Source: Oscillospiraceae bacterium (GTDB lineage: Bacteria; Bacillota; Clostridia; Oscillospirales; Oscillospiraceae). Taken from it: a stretch of DNA of 64,000 nucleotides. The stretch covers positions 62,001-126,000 of the forward strand of contig JAHHRY010000003.1 of assembly GCA_020025535.1 (NCBI GenBank). The letters run 5' to 3'. Positions 16,623-24,611 of this stretch are shown here, piece after piece (positions within the stretch are counted from its first letter, which is position 1; every line of letters starts with the position of its first letter). The position numbers were made by a program, and so were the translations under genes. Below the pieces are notes generated by a model. That model was not told where the DNA came from and made no database searches. It worked only from the letters and a program-made list of their open reading frames with translations.

Positions 16623-17618
16623 ATGACAATAAAAGAAATTGCACTTTTAGCAGGTACCAGTCGTGGAACAGTGGACCGTGTCCTGAACGGCAGAGGTAAG
16701 GTAAATCCTGAATTGGCTGCCCGTATTCTGGAAATTGCGGAGCGGGAGAAATATCGGCCGAATCAGCTGGCACAGGCGCTGATCAATTCGCGCAAGGCAC
16801 TTCGCGTTGGTATCGTAATTCACTCGGTGGATAACCCGTTTTTTAACGATGTGCTGAAGGGAATTTATGACAGGGGAAAAAAACTGTACAGCTTCGGCTT
16901 GCGTCTGTCTGTTCAGCAGATTAAGGGTTATGACCCGGATGAACAACTGAAAGCTCTGGAAAAACTGCAGCAGGAGGGAGTCAATGGACTCGCCATAATG
17001 CCCATTGATTGTCCGGAAATCAAAAAAGCGCTGGAAACACTGGAAATTCCTATTGTAACCTTTAATTCGGACATCGACATAGAACGCCTGGCATTCGTGG
17101 GATGTGATTACTATAACAGCGGCATGATGAGCGGCGATCTTGCGCGTGTGATGCTTCATCATGGCGGAACAGCCGCTGTGGTTGTGGGCAATCTTATGGT
17201 GCGTGGTCACAGTGAAAGATTTTGCGGCTTCACGGATTCTTTGCGGGAATGCTCCAATATCACGGTGCTGGGACCGCTGGAGAATCAGGATGACGATGCC
17301 ATTTCTTATAAAATCGTGTCGCAGCTGCTGCGTGAAAAGCAGGTGGATTTGCTGTACTTCGGTGCCGGCGGTTTGAAAGGCGGCATTCAGGCAGTAAAAG
17401 AAAGCGGACAGAACATACAGATTCTCGCGGTTGACGAAACCGATTTGGTCCGGCAGTATCTGCGGGACGGAACCATTGCAGCAACCGTTACCCAGCAGCC
17501 GTACCTGCAGGGAGACCTGTCTGTTCGCCTCCTTTATGAGTATCTGTCCACACAAAAGCGGCCAAAGCAAGTCGCATGTTTCACCAGCAATGAAATCAAA
17601 CTTCGCCACAGCATTTAA
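16623..17618 (+). CDS. LacI-family transcriptional regulator
   Basis: 331 residues. The N-terminal helix-turn-helix is TIKEIALLAGTSRGTVDRVL, with the hinge-like YRPNQLAQALINSRK at about 42-56. The rest is a periplasmic-binding-protein-like sensor (VGIVIHSVDNPFFNDVLKGI, VNGLAIMPIDCPEI, FNSDIDIERLAFVGCDYYNSG, LLYFGAGGLKGGIQAV, VDETDLVRQYLRDGTIAATVTQQP). The start is the ATG at 16623 with GAAGGGATG upstream; a longer frame from 16500 would run through the operator palindrome. It lies 73 bases before the sugar operon on the same strand, and probably represses itself and that operon until the sugar binds. Confidence 0.9.
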   Translation: MTIKEIALLAGTSRGTVDRVLNGRGKVNPELAARILEIAEREKYRPNQLAQALINSRKALRVGIVIHSVDNPFFNDVLKGIYDRGKKLYSFGLRLSVQQIKGYDPDEQLKALEKLQQEGVNGLAIMPIDCPEIKKALETLEIPIVTFNSDIDIERLAFVGCDYYNSGMMSGDLARVMLHHGGTAAVVVGNLMVRGHSERFCGFTDSLRECSNITVLGPLENQDDDAISYKIVSQLLREKQVDLLYFGAGGLKGGIQAVKESGQNIQILAVDETDLVRQYLRDGTIAATVTQQPYLQGDLSVRLLYEYLSTQKRPKQVACFTSNEIKLRHSI

Positions 17619-17691
17619 AGAATCAGGCCGGACGGCCGAAATTCTGCTGTGGTTGGGATAAAAAATTATGTCTATATAGGAGGAATTTAAA

Positions 17692-18684
17692 ATGGGAAAA
17701 AGACCTGTAACGCTATGCACATGCCAGTGGGCTGATCTGCCCTTTGACGAACTGTGTGAGCTGGCTGCGAAGATGGGCTATGATGGCCTGGAAATTGCTT
17801 GCTGGGGCAACAATCTGGATCTGGATAAGGCATATGAAGATGACGAGTATGTACAGTACCTGAAGGATACTCTCAAGAAGAACGGTCTGATCTGCAAGGC
17901 TCTGGCTACTCACATCATCGGTCAGTGCGTCGGCGATGCTCCCGATCCTCGTCTGAATAACTTTGCTCCCGCTGAGCTGGCGGACCAGCCCGATGCCATC
18001 CGTGCATGGGGTATCGCTCAGATGAAGAAGGCCGCAGTTGTTGCCCGTAAGATGGGTGTTCATGTGATTACCGGCTTTACCGGCTCTCCCATTTGGAAGT
18101 GGCTGTATTCTTTCCCCCAGACCACTGCAGAAATGATCGAAAACGGCTATGACCAGATCGTTGCTCTGTGGACACCCATTCTGGATGTGTTTGTGGAGAA
18201 TGATGTTAAGTTTGCACTGGAAGTCCATCCCGGTGAAATTGCATTTGACTATTATTCCACCAAGAAGCTGCTGGAGAAGTTTGCGGATCGTCCTGAATTC
18301 GGCCTGAACTTCGATCCCAGCCACCTGATCTGGCAGGGTATCCAGCCTCATCTGTTCCTGTCCGACTTCCGTGACAGAATCTATCACGTACATATGAAGG
18401 ACGCAGCCGTAACGCTCGACGGCAGAAGCGGCCTGCTGGGCTCGCATATCGACTTTGGCGATCTGCGCAGAGGTTGGAACTTCCGCTCCCTGGGTCATGG
18501 CGATGTTAACTTTGAGGAGATTATCCGTGTCCTGAACGACATGGGTTATGAAGGCCCCCTCTCTGTTGAATGGGAAGACAGCGGCATGGACCGTATCGAT
18601 GGCGCTACTGAAGCTGCTGCTTTCGTTAAGAAGGTAGACTTTAAACCTTCCACCTTCAAGTTTGACGACGCAATCGCCAACTAA
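17692..18684 (+). CDS. Sugar phosphate isomerase/epimerase-like TIM barrel (xylose-isomerase-like)
   Basis: 330 residues. Blocks of the IolE/xylose-isomerase-like fold are seen: ELAAKMGYDGLEIACWG, FALEVHPGEIAFD, GLNFDPSHLIWQGI, IYHVHMKDAA and GPLSVEWEDSGMD. The Glu, Asp-x-x-His, His-x-Lys-Asp and Glu ligands form the usual divalent metal site. Family members isomerise, epimerise or dehydrate sugars and inositols, and some partner a Gfo/Idh/MocA dehydrogenase in 3-keto-sugar and C-glycoside pathways. The next gene is such a dehydrogenase, 23 bases on. AGGAGG precedes the ATG. The exact substrate is unknown. Confidence 0.85.
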   Translation: MGKRPVTLCTCQWADLPFDELCELAAKMGYDGLEIACWGNNLDLDKAYEDDEYVQYLKDTLKKNGLICKALATHIIGQCVGDAPDPRLNNFAPAELADQPDAIRAWGIAQMKKAAVVARKMGVHVITGFTGSPIWKWLYSFPQTTAEMIENGYDQIVALWTPILDVFVENDVKFALEVHPGEIAFDYYSTKKLLEKFADRPEFGLNFDPSHLIWQGIQPHLFLSDFRDRIYHVHMKDAAVTLDGRSGLLGSHIDFGDLRRGWNFRSLGHGDVNFEEIIRVLNDMGYEGPLSVEWEDSGMDRIDGATEAAAFVKKVDFKPSTFKFDDAIAN

Positions 18685-18707
18685 TATTTGAAAGGAGCAG
18701 TTTACAA

Positions 18708-19853
18708 ATGGCTGTTTTGGTTCGTTATGGTATGGTTGGCGGCGGCTCCGGCGCCTTCATCGGTCAGGTGCACCGCAATGCCATTGCAATTGATCCCCGC
18801 GTCCGGCTGGTAGCCGGTGCGTTCTCCACGCATGCCGACAAGAACAATGCTGTTGCAGACCTGTATTCGCTGGATAACGATCGTGTTTATTCTTCCTATC
18901 AGGAAATGGCGGAGAAGGAATCCCAGCGGCCCGATGGTATTGATTTTGTATCTATTACCACCCCCAACAGTACTCACTATGATGTTGCAAAGTGCTTCCT
19001 GGAGCACGGCATTCATGTGGTCTGCGAGAAGCCTCTGTGCTTTACCGTAGAGCAGGCGGAAGAGCTGGTCCGCCTGACCAAGGAAAAGAATCTGATCTTT
19101 GCCGTGACTTATACCTATCCCGGTTATGCCATGTGCAAGGTTATGAAGGAAATGATCGCCGAAGGAAAAATCGGCAAGATCGCTGCCGTCAACGCAGAAT
19201 ATGTGCAGGATTGGCTGCTGGATGAGCTGAGCTCCGGCGACTATAGTCCCAACCTGTCCGTATGGCGTACGGATCCAGCCAAGTCCGGTATTTCCAACTG
19301 CGTCGGTGATATCGGTACCCATATTGAGCATACCGTTCATTACCTGACCGGCCTGAATATCAAGCGGCTGTGTGCAACGGTCAACCGTTTCGGCAAGCCT
19401 CTGGATCTCAACGCCAATATGCTGGTGGAGTACGAAGGTGGCATCAACGGTGCATACTGGTGCTCCCAGATTGCGGCCGGCAAGCTGAATGGCCTGGCAG
19501 TCCGCATCTACGGCAGTGAAGGCTCTCTGGAATGGGAGCAGCATTATCCTGACTATGTTCGTTATACTCCCAAGGGCGGCGCAACACAGCTCCTTTCCCG
19601 CGGTACCGGCTACATTACCGAGAAGGCTGCTTCCGTAAGTCGTTTGCCGTCCGGACATCCCGAGGGACTTACGATGGCTTTTGCCAACATCTACAAGAAT
19701 GTTGTAGATGCTCTGGTGAAGCTGAAGGCTGGCGGCACCGTGGAGCCCGGTGAATTTGATTATGCCACCGTCGAAGACGGCCTGGCCGGTGTCAAGTTCG
19801 TCAAGGCCGTGGTGGAAAGCGGCGACCACGATTCCCGCTGGGTTAACCTGTGA
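18708..19853 (+). CDS. Gfo/Idh/MocA family sugar dehydrogenase
   Basis: 381 residues. The N-terminal Rossmann motif is GMVGGGSGAFIGQVHR, then YQEMAEKESQRPDGIDFVSITTPNSTHYDVA and the NAD(P)-site EKP motif in GIHVVCEKPLCFT. The C-terminal substrate domain includes GISNCVGDIGTHIEHTVHYLTG, with the G-D-I-G-T-H motif whose histidine is catalytic in this family. These enzymes oxidise a sugar or cyclitol hydroxyl with NAD(P). Together with the TIM-barrel protein upstream and the transporter downstream it forms one operon for an imported sugar. Ribosome site AAAGGAG. Confidence 0.9.
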   Translation: MAVLVRYGMVGGGSGAFIGQVHRNAIAIDPRVRLVAGAFSTHADKNNAVADLYSLDNDRVYSSYQEMAEKESQRPDGIDFVSITTPNSTHYDVAKCFLEHGIHVVCEKPLCFTVEQAEELVRLTKEKNLIFAVTYTYPGYAMCKVMKEMIAEGKIGKIAAVNAEYVQDWLLDELSSGDYSPNLSVWRTDPAKSGISNCVGDIGTHIEHTVHYLTGLNIKRLCATVNRFGKPLDLNANMLVEYEGGINGAYWCSQIAAGKLNGLAVRIYGSEGSLEWEQHYPDYVRYTPKGGATQLLSRGTGYITEKAASVSRLPSGHPEGLTMAFANIYKNVVDALVKLKAGGTVEPGEFDYATVEDGLAGVKFVKAVVESGDHDSRWVNL

Positions 19854-19909
19854 GTAAATGAAATCAGTTCGTTTACTTAATAAAAAACAAAAAAAGTAGG
19901 AGGATCAAA

Positions 19910-20959
19910 ATGAAAAAGGCATTAGCAATCATTATGGTACTGGTAATGGGCATTTCTCTCGTCGCGTGTGCGGGTGGCGCAAATGACAAGGCTACCGACA
20001 TCGTTGTTCTGGTGCCTAACGCTGACCATGGCTGGACCGGCTCTGTTATGACCTACGCAGAAGAGTATGCAAAGAAGATCACTGCAGAAGGCAAGTATAC
20101 CGTCAAGGTGATTACCTCTACCGACGCTGCAAACCAGATTTCCCAGATCGAAGACCTGATCGAGAACAAGACTGCAAAGAACGTTGTTATCCTGCCTCAG
20201 GACAACACCGTCGAAGCTTCTATGAAGAAGCTGGCAGGCAGCGGCATCCCCTTTGTTATGTTTGACCGTATCATCGACTCTGTTTCCGACAAGGCAATTG
20301 CATCCGTTAAGGGTGACAACAACGGCATCGGTGCAGAGACTGCAAAGCGTTTTATCAAGGCCGGCATGAAGCCCGGTGACAAGATCCTGATTATGCCCGG
20401 CGACAACTCTTCCGTTCCCGGTATGCGTAACGATGGTTTCTTCACTACCCTGAAGGAAAATGGCTGGACCGAAGAGCAGATTAAGGCTATCGAATCCACC
20501 GACTATACCGGCTGGAGCCGCAGCAAGGGCAAGGAACTGTTCATCTCCTTCCTGGATTCTCACTCTGTAGAGGAAATCAAGGAATACAAGTGGATCTTCA
20601 CTCACGACGATGAAATCGCTATGGGTATCCTGGAAGCTCTGAAGAGCTCCGAGATCGATGCAGCCAAGAAGGAAGCCTTCTACGAAGCAAAGGTAAATCT
20701 GGGTTCTTCCTCTGGCCTGAACGAAATTTACAGCGTTCTGAAGGGCATCCATCAGAAGGACTACACAGCTGAAGTTGCTGAGCTGGGCGATCTGTTCTCC
20801 GTTACTTACGATCCCGCTATGATTCAGACCGCTATCCAGGACATGATTGACCACCTGGAAGGCAAGACCGTCAACAAGGAACACGTCATCTCTGTCTCCG
20901 TTGTCGATAAGAACAACGTTGCAGAGTTCAAGGGCTTTGGTGACGCAGTTTCCAAGTAA
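19910..20959 (+). CDS. Sugar ABC transporter substrate-binding lipoprotein
   Basis: 349 residues. A lipoprotein signal (MKKALAIIMVLVMG, lipobox LVAC) places the acylated cysteine at residue 20. The mature part is a type I periplasmic binding protein (VLVPNADHGWTGSVMTYAEEYA, QISQIEDLIENKTAKNVVILPQDN, FDRIIDSVSDKAIASVKGDNNGIG), most like the galactose/ribose (MglB/RbsB) group. It captures the sugar outside the membrane for the RbsA/RbsC-like pair downstream. Codon use is strongly biased to C-ending codons, consistent with high expression. A GC-rich hairpin follows the stop before the ATPase gene. Confidence 0.92.
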   Translation: MKKALAIIMVLVMGISLVACAGGANDKATDIVVLVPNADHGWTGSVMTYAEEYAKKITAEGKYTVKVITSTDAANQISQIEDLIENKTAKNVVILPQDNTVEASMKKLAGSGIPFVMFDRIIDSVSDKAIASVKGDNNGIGAETAKRFIKAGMKPGDKILIMPGDNSSVPGMRNDGFFTTLKENGWTEEQIKAIESTDYTGWSRSKGKELFISFLDSHSVEEIKEYKWIFTHDDEIAMGILEALKSSEIDAAKKEAFYEAKVNLGSSSGLNEIYSVLKGIHQKDYTAEVAELGDLFSVTYDPAMIQTAIQDMIDHLEGKTVNKEHVISVSVVDKNNVAEFKGFGDAVSK

Positions 20960-20981
20960 TTCTTACTGAGTAATTCTCTGG

Positions 20982-21009
20982 GCGGGTGCGTCGCTTGCGA
21001 CGCACCCGC
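20982..21009 (+). other. Intercistronic hairpin between binding protein and ATPase genes
   Basis: A 13-base-pair perfect stem (20982-20994 with 20997-21009) with a 2-base loop and no following T-run. Such structures often stabilise or limit the transcript so the binding protein is made in excess. Confidence 0.7.
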
Positions 21010-21045
21010 AATCCCAATCAAGACTGCTAAAGGGGTCGCAAAGAT

Positions 21046-22533
21046 ATGCAAATGCTCAAAATGACGAACATTACTAAGTCGTTTTCAGGTGTTACCGTTC
21101 TGGACAATGTCAGTTTCTCCGTTGGACAGGGCGAGGTAACTGCACTGTTAGGTGAGAACGGTGCAGGTAAATCAACACTTATGAACATCCTGGCAGGCGT
21201 TTATACACGAGATTCCGGTAAAGTGGAATTCGATGGCAGGCCCCTGGAAAACACAACCGTTAAGCTTGCGGAAAACGTCGGTATTGCGTTTGTGCACCAG
21301 GAACTGAACTTGTTTAATGACTTAAAAGTATATGAGAATATTTTCCTTCGGAAGGAAATCCTCACAAAAGCAGGAACTCTCAACAAAAAGGCTATGATCG
21401 CAAAAACCAGAGAACTGTTTGACAGTTTGGGTGTGGATATTGATCCCAATACCATGGTTTCCCAGCTGGAAACCAGTAAAAAACAGCTTCTGGAGATTGC
21501 AAAGGCACTGTTTGCCAATGCCAAGCTTCTGATCCTGGACGAGCCGACCACGTCTCTGAACCAGGGCGAAATTGATCACCTGTTCGGCATTATCCGCAGA
21601 CTGAAGGAACAGGGAAAATCGTTCATCTTTATTTCTCATAAAATGAACGAGATTTTTGCCATAGCAGATCGTTACACCGTTCTGCGTAACGGCAACTTTA
21701 TCAAAGAAGGAAATATCGCCGATACCACTATGGAAGAGGTTACCCGACTGATGGTTGGTAACTCCTATTCCAACTCTCAGGTCTACCGTACCCGTGAGCT
21801 CGGGGAGCCGATCCTGGAGCTGGATCACCTTTGTGGAGAAGGCTTCCATAACATTAATCTGTCAGTCCGCCGTGGTGAAATCGTGGGTATGACCGGCCTG
21901 AAAGGTGCGGGCGTTTCCGAAATGATGCGGGCCGTGTTTGGCGCAGCTCCCATCATCAGCGGTACGCTGACGGTGGACGGAAAGGTAATCCGAAATAACC
22001 GCATACATAAGGCAATGGTAAATAAAATTGCCATGGTTGCCGCAAACCGTAAGGAAAACTCGATTATCCCTGATTTTTCCTTGCTGGAGAACAACTACAT
22101 TTCTGAGCATACGCTTTCTGCAAAGCGGCCTCTGATCCATAAAAAGAAAGAGGTTCAGCGCTTCAACCATATGAGGGAAGTCCTTTCCATAAAGGCAAAT
22201 AGTTATGCCGATACCATAACATCCCTCTCTGGCGGCAATCAGCAGAAAGTGATTCTGGCCCGCTGGCTTTCCACAGAGGCAGATATCATTCTGATGGACA
22301 ATCCTACACAGGGTATTGACGTTGGCGCCAAAGCGGAAATTTACAAGCTGATCCTGCAGCTGGCAGAGTCAGGAAAGACCATCCTGATCAACACATTGGA
22401 AATTCCGGAAATTCAGAAAATCGCTGACCGCTGCGTGGTGTTCTACCACGGAAGCATTCAGGCAATTCTGGAGCGTGAAGGAATTACGGAAGAGCAGGTT
22501 ATGCTCTACGCTACCAATGTATTACACAGTTAA
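21046..22533 (+). CDS. Sugar ABC transporter ATP-binding protein (RbsA/MglA-like, two ABC domains)
   Basis: 495 residues holding two tandem ABC cassettes. The first is complete in Walker A (GENGAGKST) and Walker B (LLILDEPTTSL), with a degenerate signature QLETSKKQLLEIA. The second has a lost Walker A (GLKGAGVSE) but a canonical signature LSGGNQQKV and the Walker B-like IILMDNPTQGID. This asymmetry is the norm for RbsA/MglA/XylG. It powers sugar import together with the permease encoded 15 bases downstream. The start ATG follows GGGGTCGCAAAG, a modest ribosome site. Confidence 0.93.
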   Translation: MQMLKMTNITKSFSGVTVLDNVSFSVGQGEVTALLGENGAGKSTLMNILAGVYTRDSGKVEFDGRPLENTTVKLAENVGIAFVHQELNLFNDLKVYENIFLRKEILTKAGTLNKKAMIAKTRELFDSLGVDIDPNTMVSQLETSKKQLLEIAKALFANAKLLILDEPTTSLNQGEIDHLFGIIRRLKEQGKSFIFISHKMNEIFAIADRYTVLRNGNFIKEGNIADTTMEEVTRLMVGNSYSNSQVYRTRELGEPILELDHLCGEGFHNINLSVRRGEIVGMTGLKGAGVSEMMRAVFGAAPIISGTLTVDGKVIRNNRIHKAMVNKIAMVAANRKENSIIPDFSLLENNYISEHTLSAKRPLIHKKKEVQRFNHMREVLSIKANSYADTITSLSGGNQQKVILARWLSTEADIILMDNPTQGIDVGAKAEIYKLILQLAESGKTILINTLEIPEIQKIADRCVVFYHGSIQAILEREGITEEQVMLYATNVLHS

Positions 22534-22548
22534 AGTGGGGAGAAACCT

Positions 22549-23580
22549 ATGAAAAACAAGAATACACTCTTGAATAAAAAGGGTCAGCTGAGCTCGGTGA
22601 TTGGCAGCTATAGCTTCATCCTGATTTTTGCGGCAATTTTCATCGTCTATCTGATTATCAACCAGGGCGCTACCACCTGGAACGGCGTTATGAATATTCT
22701 GCGTCACTCCGCTGTGGTCGGTATCATTGCGTTTGGTATGGGACTGGTCATCATTACCGGTGGAATTGATTTGTCTGTCGGTTCTACTTTGGCACTGGTT
22801 GGCGGTATGTCCGTCCTTGTTTTCAACAAATCCAACAGTATCATTCTTACGCTGCTCTTTGCTTTGGCAGCAGGTGCCTTCTGCGGCCTGATCAACGGTT
22901 TCCTGATCGGCAGAGTGAAAATGCCCCCCTTTATTGTTACGCTGGCTACCATGCTGGTGTTCCGCTCCATTTCTCAGTATACGCTGAGAACCACCGGTTC
23001 TTCCATCTACAATATGGACGGTACGCTGTCTTCCTACGAAGGCTTCTACGGCTTCGGTCAGCAGAAGGTCCTGACGATCCCGGTTGTGGGTCTGGTTTTC
23101 CTGCTTGTGTGTGCGCTCATTGTATTTATGAGCAATAACACCAAGTTCGGCAAAACCATCTATGCGCTTGGCAGCAATGAAAAGGCTGCAAGACTGGCCG
23201 GTATCAACGTGGAGCGTACCAGTGTCCTGGTCTACGTTATCACCGGCATACTGACTGGCCTCAGCGCATTCCTGTGGCTGGCGATGAACGGTTCCGTTGA
23301 CCCTGCCACTCTGGGCAAGAGCAACGAAATGTATGCCATTGCAGCCGTTGTCATCGGCGGCATCAGCATGAGCGGCGGCAAGGGCAAGATTCTGGGTGTC
23401 GCATTTGGTGCCATGAGCTATACGATCATCGATAAGATCATTGCATCTCTCGGCTTCGACGCCCTGATCAACGACTCTATCAAGGGTTCGATTCTGCTGC
23501 TGGCTGTTCTGGTACAGCAGGTCGTGCCCATGCTTCGCGAGAAGATTCGCAAGCTTTCTAAGGAAAAGGCTGCAAGATAA
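22549..23580 (+). CDS. Sugar ABC transporter permease (RbsC/MglC-like)
   Basis: 343 residues with about 8-10 membrane helices. The BPD_transp_2 landmarks are present: IIAFGMGLVIITGGIDLSVGS, GLINGFLIGRVKMPPFIVTLATM, GSNEKAARLAGINVERT and AIAAVVIGGISMSGGKG, the EAA-like coupling loop region. It forms the transmembrane channel of the importer, most likely as a homodimer with the dual-cassette ATPase. It is the last gene of the operon, and a long hairpin follows at 23671-23715. Confidence 0.93.
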   Translation: MKNKNTLLNKKGQLSSVIGSYSFILIFAAIFIVYLIINQGATTWNGVMNILRHSAVVGIIAFGMGLVIITGGIDLSVGSTLALVGGMSVLVFNKSNSIILTLLFALAAGAFCGLINGFLIGRVKMPPFIVTLATMLVFRSISQYTLRTTGSSIYNMDGTLSSYEGFYGFGQQKVLTIPVVGLVFLLVCALIVFMSNNTKFGKTIYALGSNEKAARLAGINVERTSVLVYVITGILTGLSAFLWLAMNGSVDPATLGKSNEMYAIAAVVIGGISMSGGKGKILGVAFGAMSYTIIDKIIASLGFDALINDSIKGSILLLAVLVQQVVPMLREKIRKLSKEKAAR

Positions 23581-23670
23581 TCAAGGCTGCGTGTTTCCGT
23601 CGTCGGATTGCGAAAAAACAGAATCCGGAATACGGAAAGAGACAGTTTCGGTAAAAACGGCTCAAGGATA

Positions 23671-23720
23671 AACTCCCCCTTCATGCAGGGAAGATGCCTG
23701 CATGAAGGGGGAGTTATTAT
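23671..23720 (+). terminator. Long hairpin after the sugar operon
   Basis: A 19-base-pair perfect stem (23671-23689 with 23697-23715) followed by ATTATGTT rather than a full T-run. It is probably a terminator, less certain because the tail is weak. Confidence 0.6.
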
Positions 23721-23829
23721 GTTCCGACGAAAGCCTGTCATTTTTCGGGCACATAAGTTTAAAAAACGGAATCAGGGGAATCATAACAGGTGAAACTACG
23801 CATTCCAAACCAAAAGTGGAGGGAATTTA

Positions 23830-24498
23830 ATGGAAAAGTGGAAATGCACAGTCTGTGGTTATGTTCATGAAGGCTCTTTGCCTGCGGACTTCCGGTGCCC
23901 GGTTTGCAAGCAGCCCGCAGATGTATTTGTCCGTGCTGAGACATCGGAGGTTTCTGAAGCTGCCAATCCTTATGCCGGAACGAAAACGGAAAAAAACCTG
24001 CGGGAAGCTTTTGCCGGTGAATCACAGGTGCGAAACAAGTACACGTTCTTTGCATCTGTTGCGAAGAAAGCGGGATATGAGCAGATCGCAGCCCTGTTCC
24101 TGGAAACAGCGGAAAATGAGAAGGCACACGCAAAGCTTTGGTTCAAGGAACTGGGCGAGCTGGGCAATACTGCAGAGAATTTGCTCCATGCTGCCGAAGG
24201 GGAGCAGTATGAGTGGACGGATATGTATGACCGTATGGCCCGTGAAGCGGATGCGGAGGGCTTCCATGTTCTGGCGGAGAAATTCCGGGGTGTAGCCGCT
24301 GTTGAAAAGGCACACGAAGAGCGCTACCGAGCATTGCTGAACAATGTGGAAGCAAGACGGGTTTTTGAAAAGTGCGGCGTGGTTATGTGGGAATGCCGCA
24401 ACTGCGGTCATCTGGTACTGAGTACCAAAGCGCCGGACGTGTGTCCTGTTTGCAATCATCCCCGGTCCTATTTTGAAATCCACAAAGAAAACTACTGA
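23830..24498 (+). CDS. Rubrerythrin with an N-terminal and a C-terminal rubredoxin domain
   Basis: 222 residues. N-terminal rubredoxin-like iron site CTVCGY...CPVCKQ (residues 6-27). Then a ferritin-like di-iron domain with ligands in GESQVRNKY, ENEKAHAKLW, EADAEGFHVLAEKF and AAVEKAHEERY. Finally a second rubredoxin CRNCGH...CPVCNHPRSYFE. Classical rubrerythrin has only the C-terminal rubredoxin; three-part forms are known in clostridia and act as NADH-linked hydrogen peroxide reductases in anaerobes. The start ATG follows GTGGAGGG. It stands alone between two hairpins, so it is a single-gene unit. Confidence 0.92.
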   Translation: MEKWKCTVCGYVHEGSLPADFRCPVCKQPADVFVRAETSEVSEAANPYAGTKTEKNLREAFAGESQVRNKYTFFASVAKKAGYEQIAALFLETAENEKAHAKLWFKELGELGNTAENLLHAAEGEQYEWTDMYDRMAREADAEGFHVLAEKFRGVAAVEKAHEERYRALLNNVEARRVFEKCGVVMWECRNCGHLVLSTKAPDVCPVCNHPRSYFEIHKENY

Positions 24499-24500
24499 GA

Positions 24501-24540
24501 AAACCGCCTGTCAGAAATTTCTGACAGGCGGTTTGTTTTG
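24501..24540. terminator. Bidirectional terminator between rubrerythrin and the Mur ligase
   Basis: A perfect 17-base-pair stem (arm AAACCGCCTGTCAGAAA, 24501-24534) with T-rich flanks on both strands; it serves the convergent genes on either side. Confidence 0.85.
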
Positions 24541-24611
24541 AAATAGAAGGCTTTATAAAGCGGGAAGGCGGCCTGCCGCTTCTGCAGCCGGAGTGCCCAA
24601 CTGCCGGATAC

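Noticed and set aside
23671..23715. Long perfect inverted repeat as an insertion-sequence end
   Set aside because: It is a single hairpin with a 7-base loop after an operon, with no transposase, no second copy in the window and no target duplication.
23608..23793. 61-codon open frame in the gap before the rubrerythrin gene
   Set aside because: It runs through the long 23671-23715 hairpin, lacks a ribosome site and has no hydrophobic or domain pattern.
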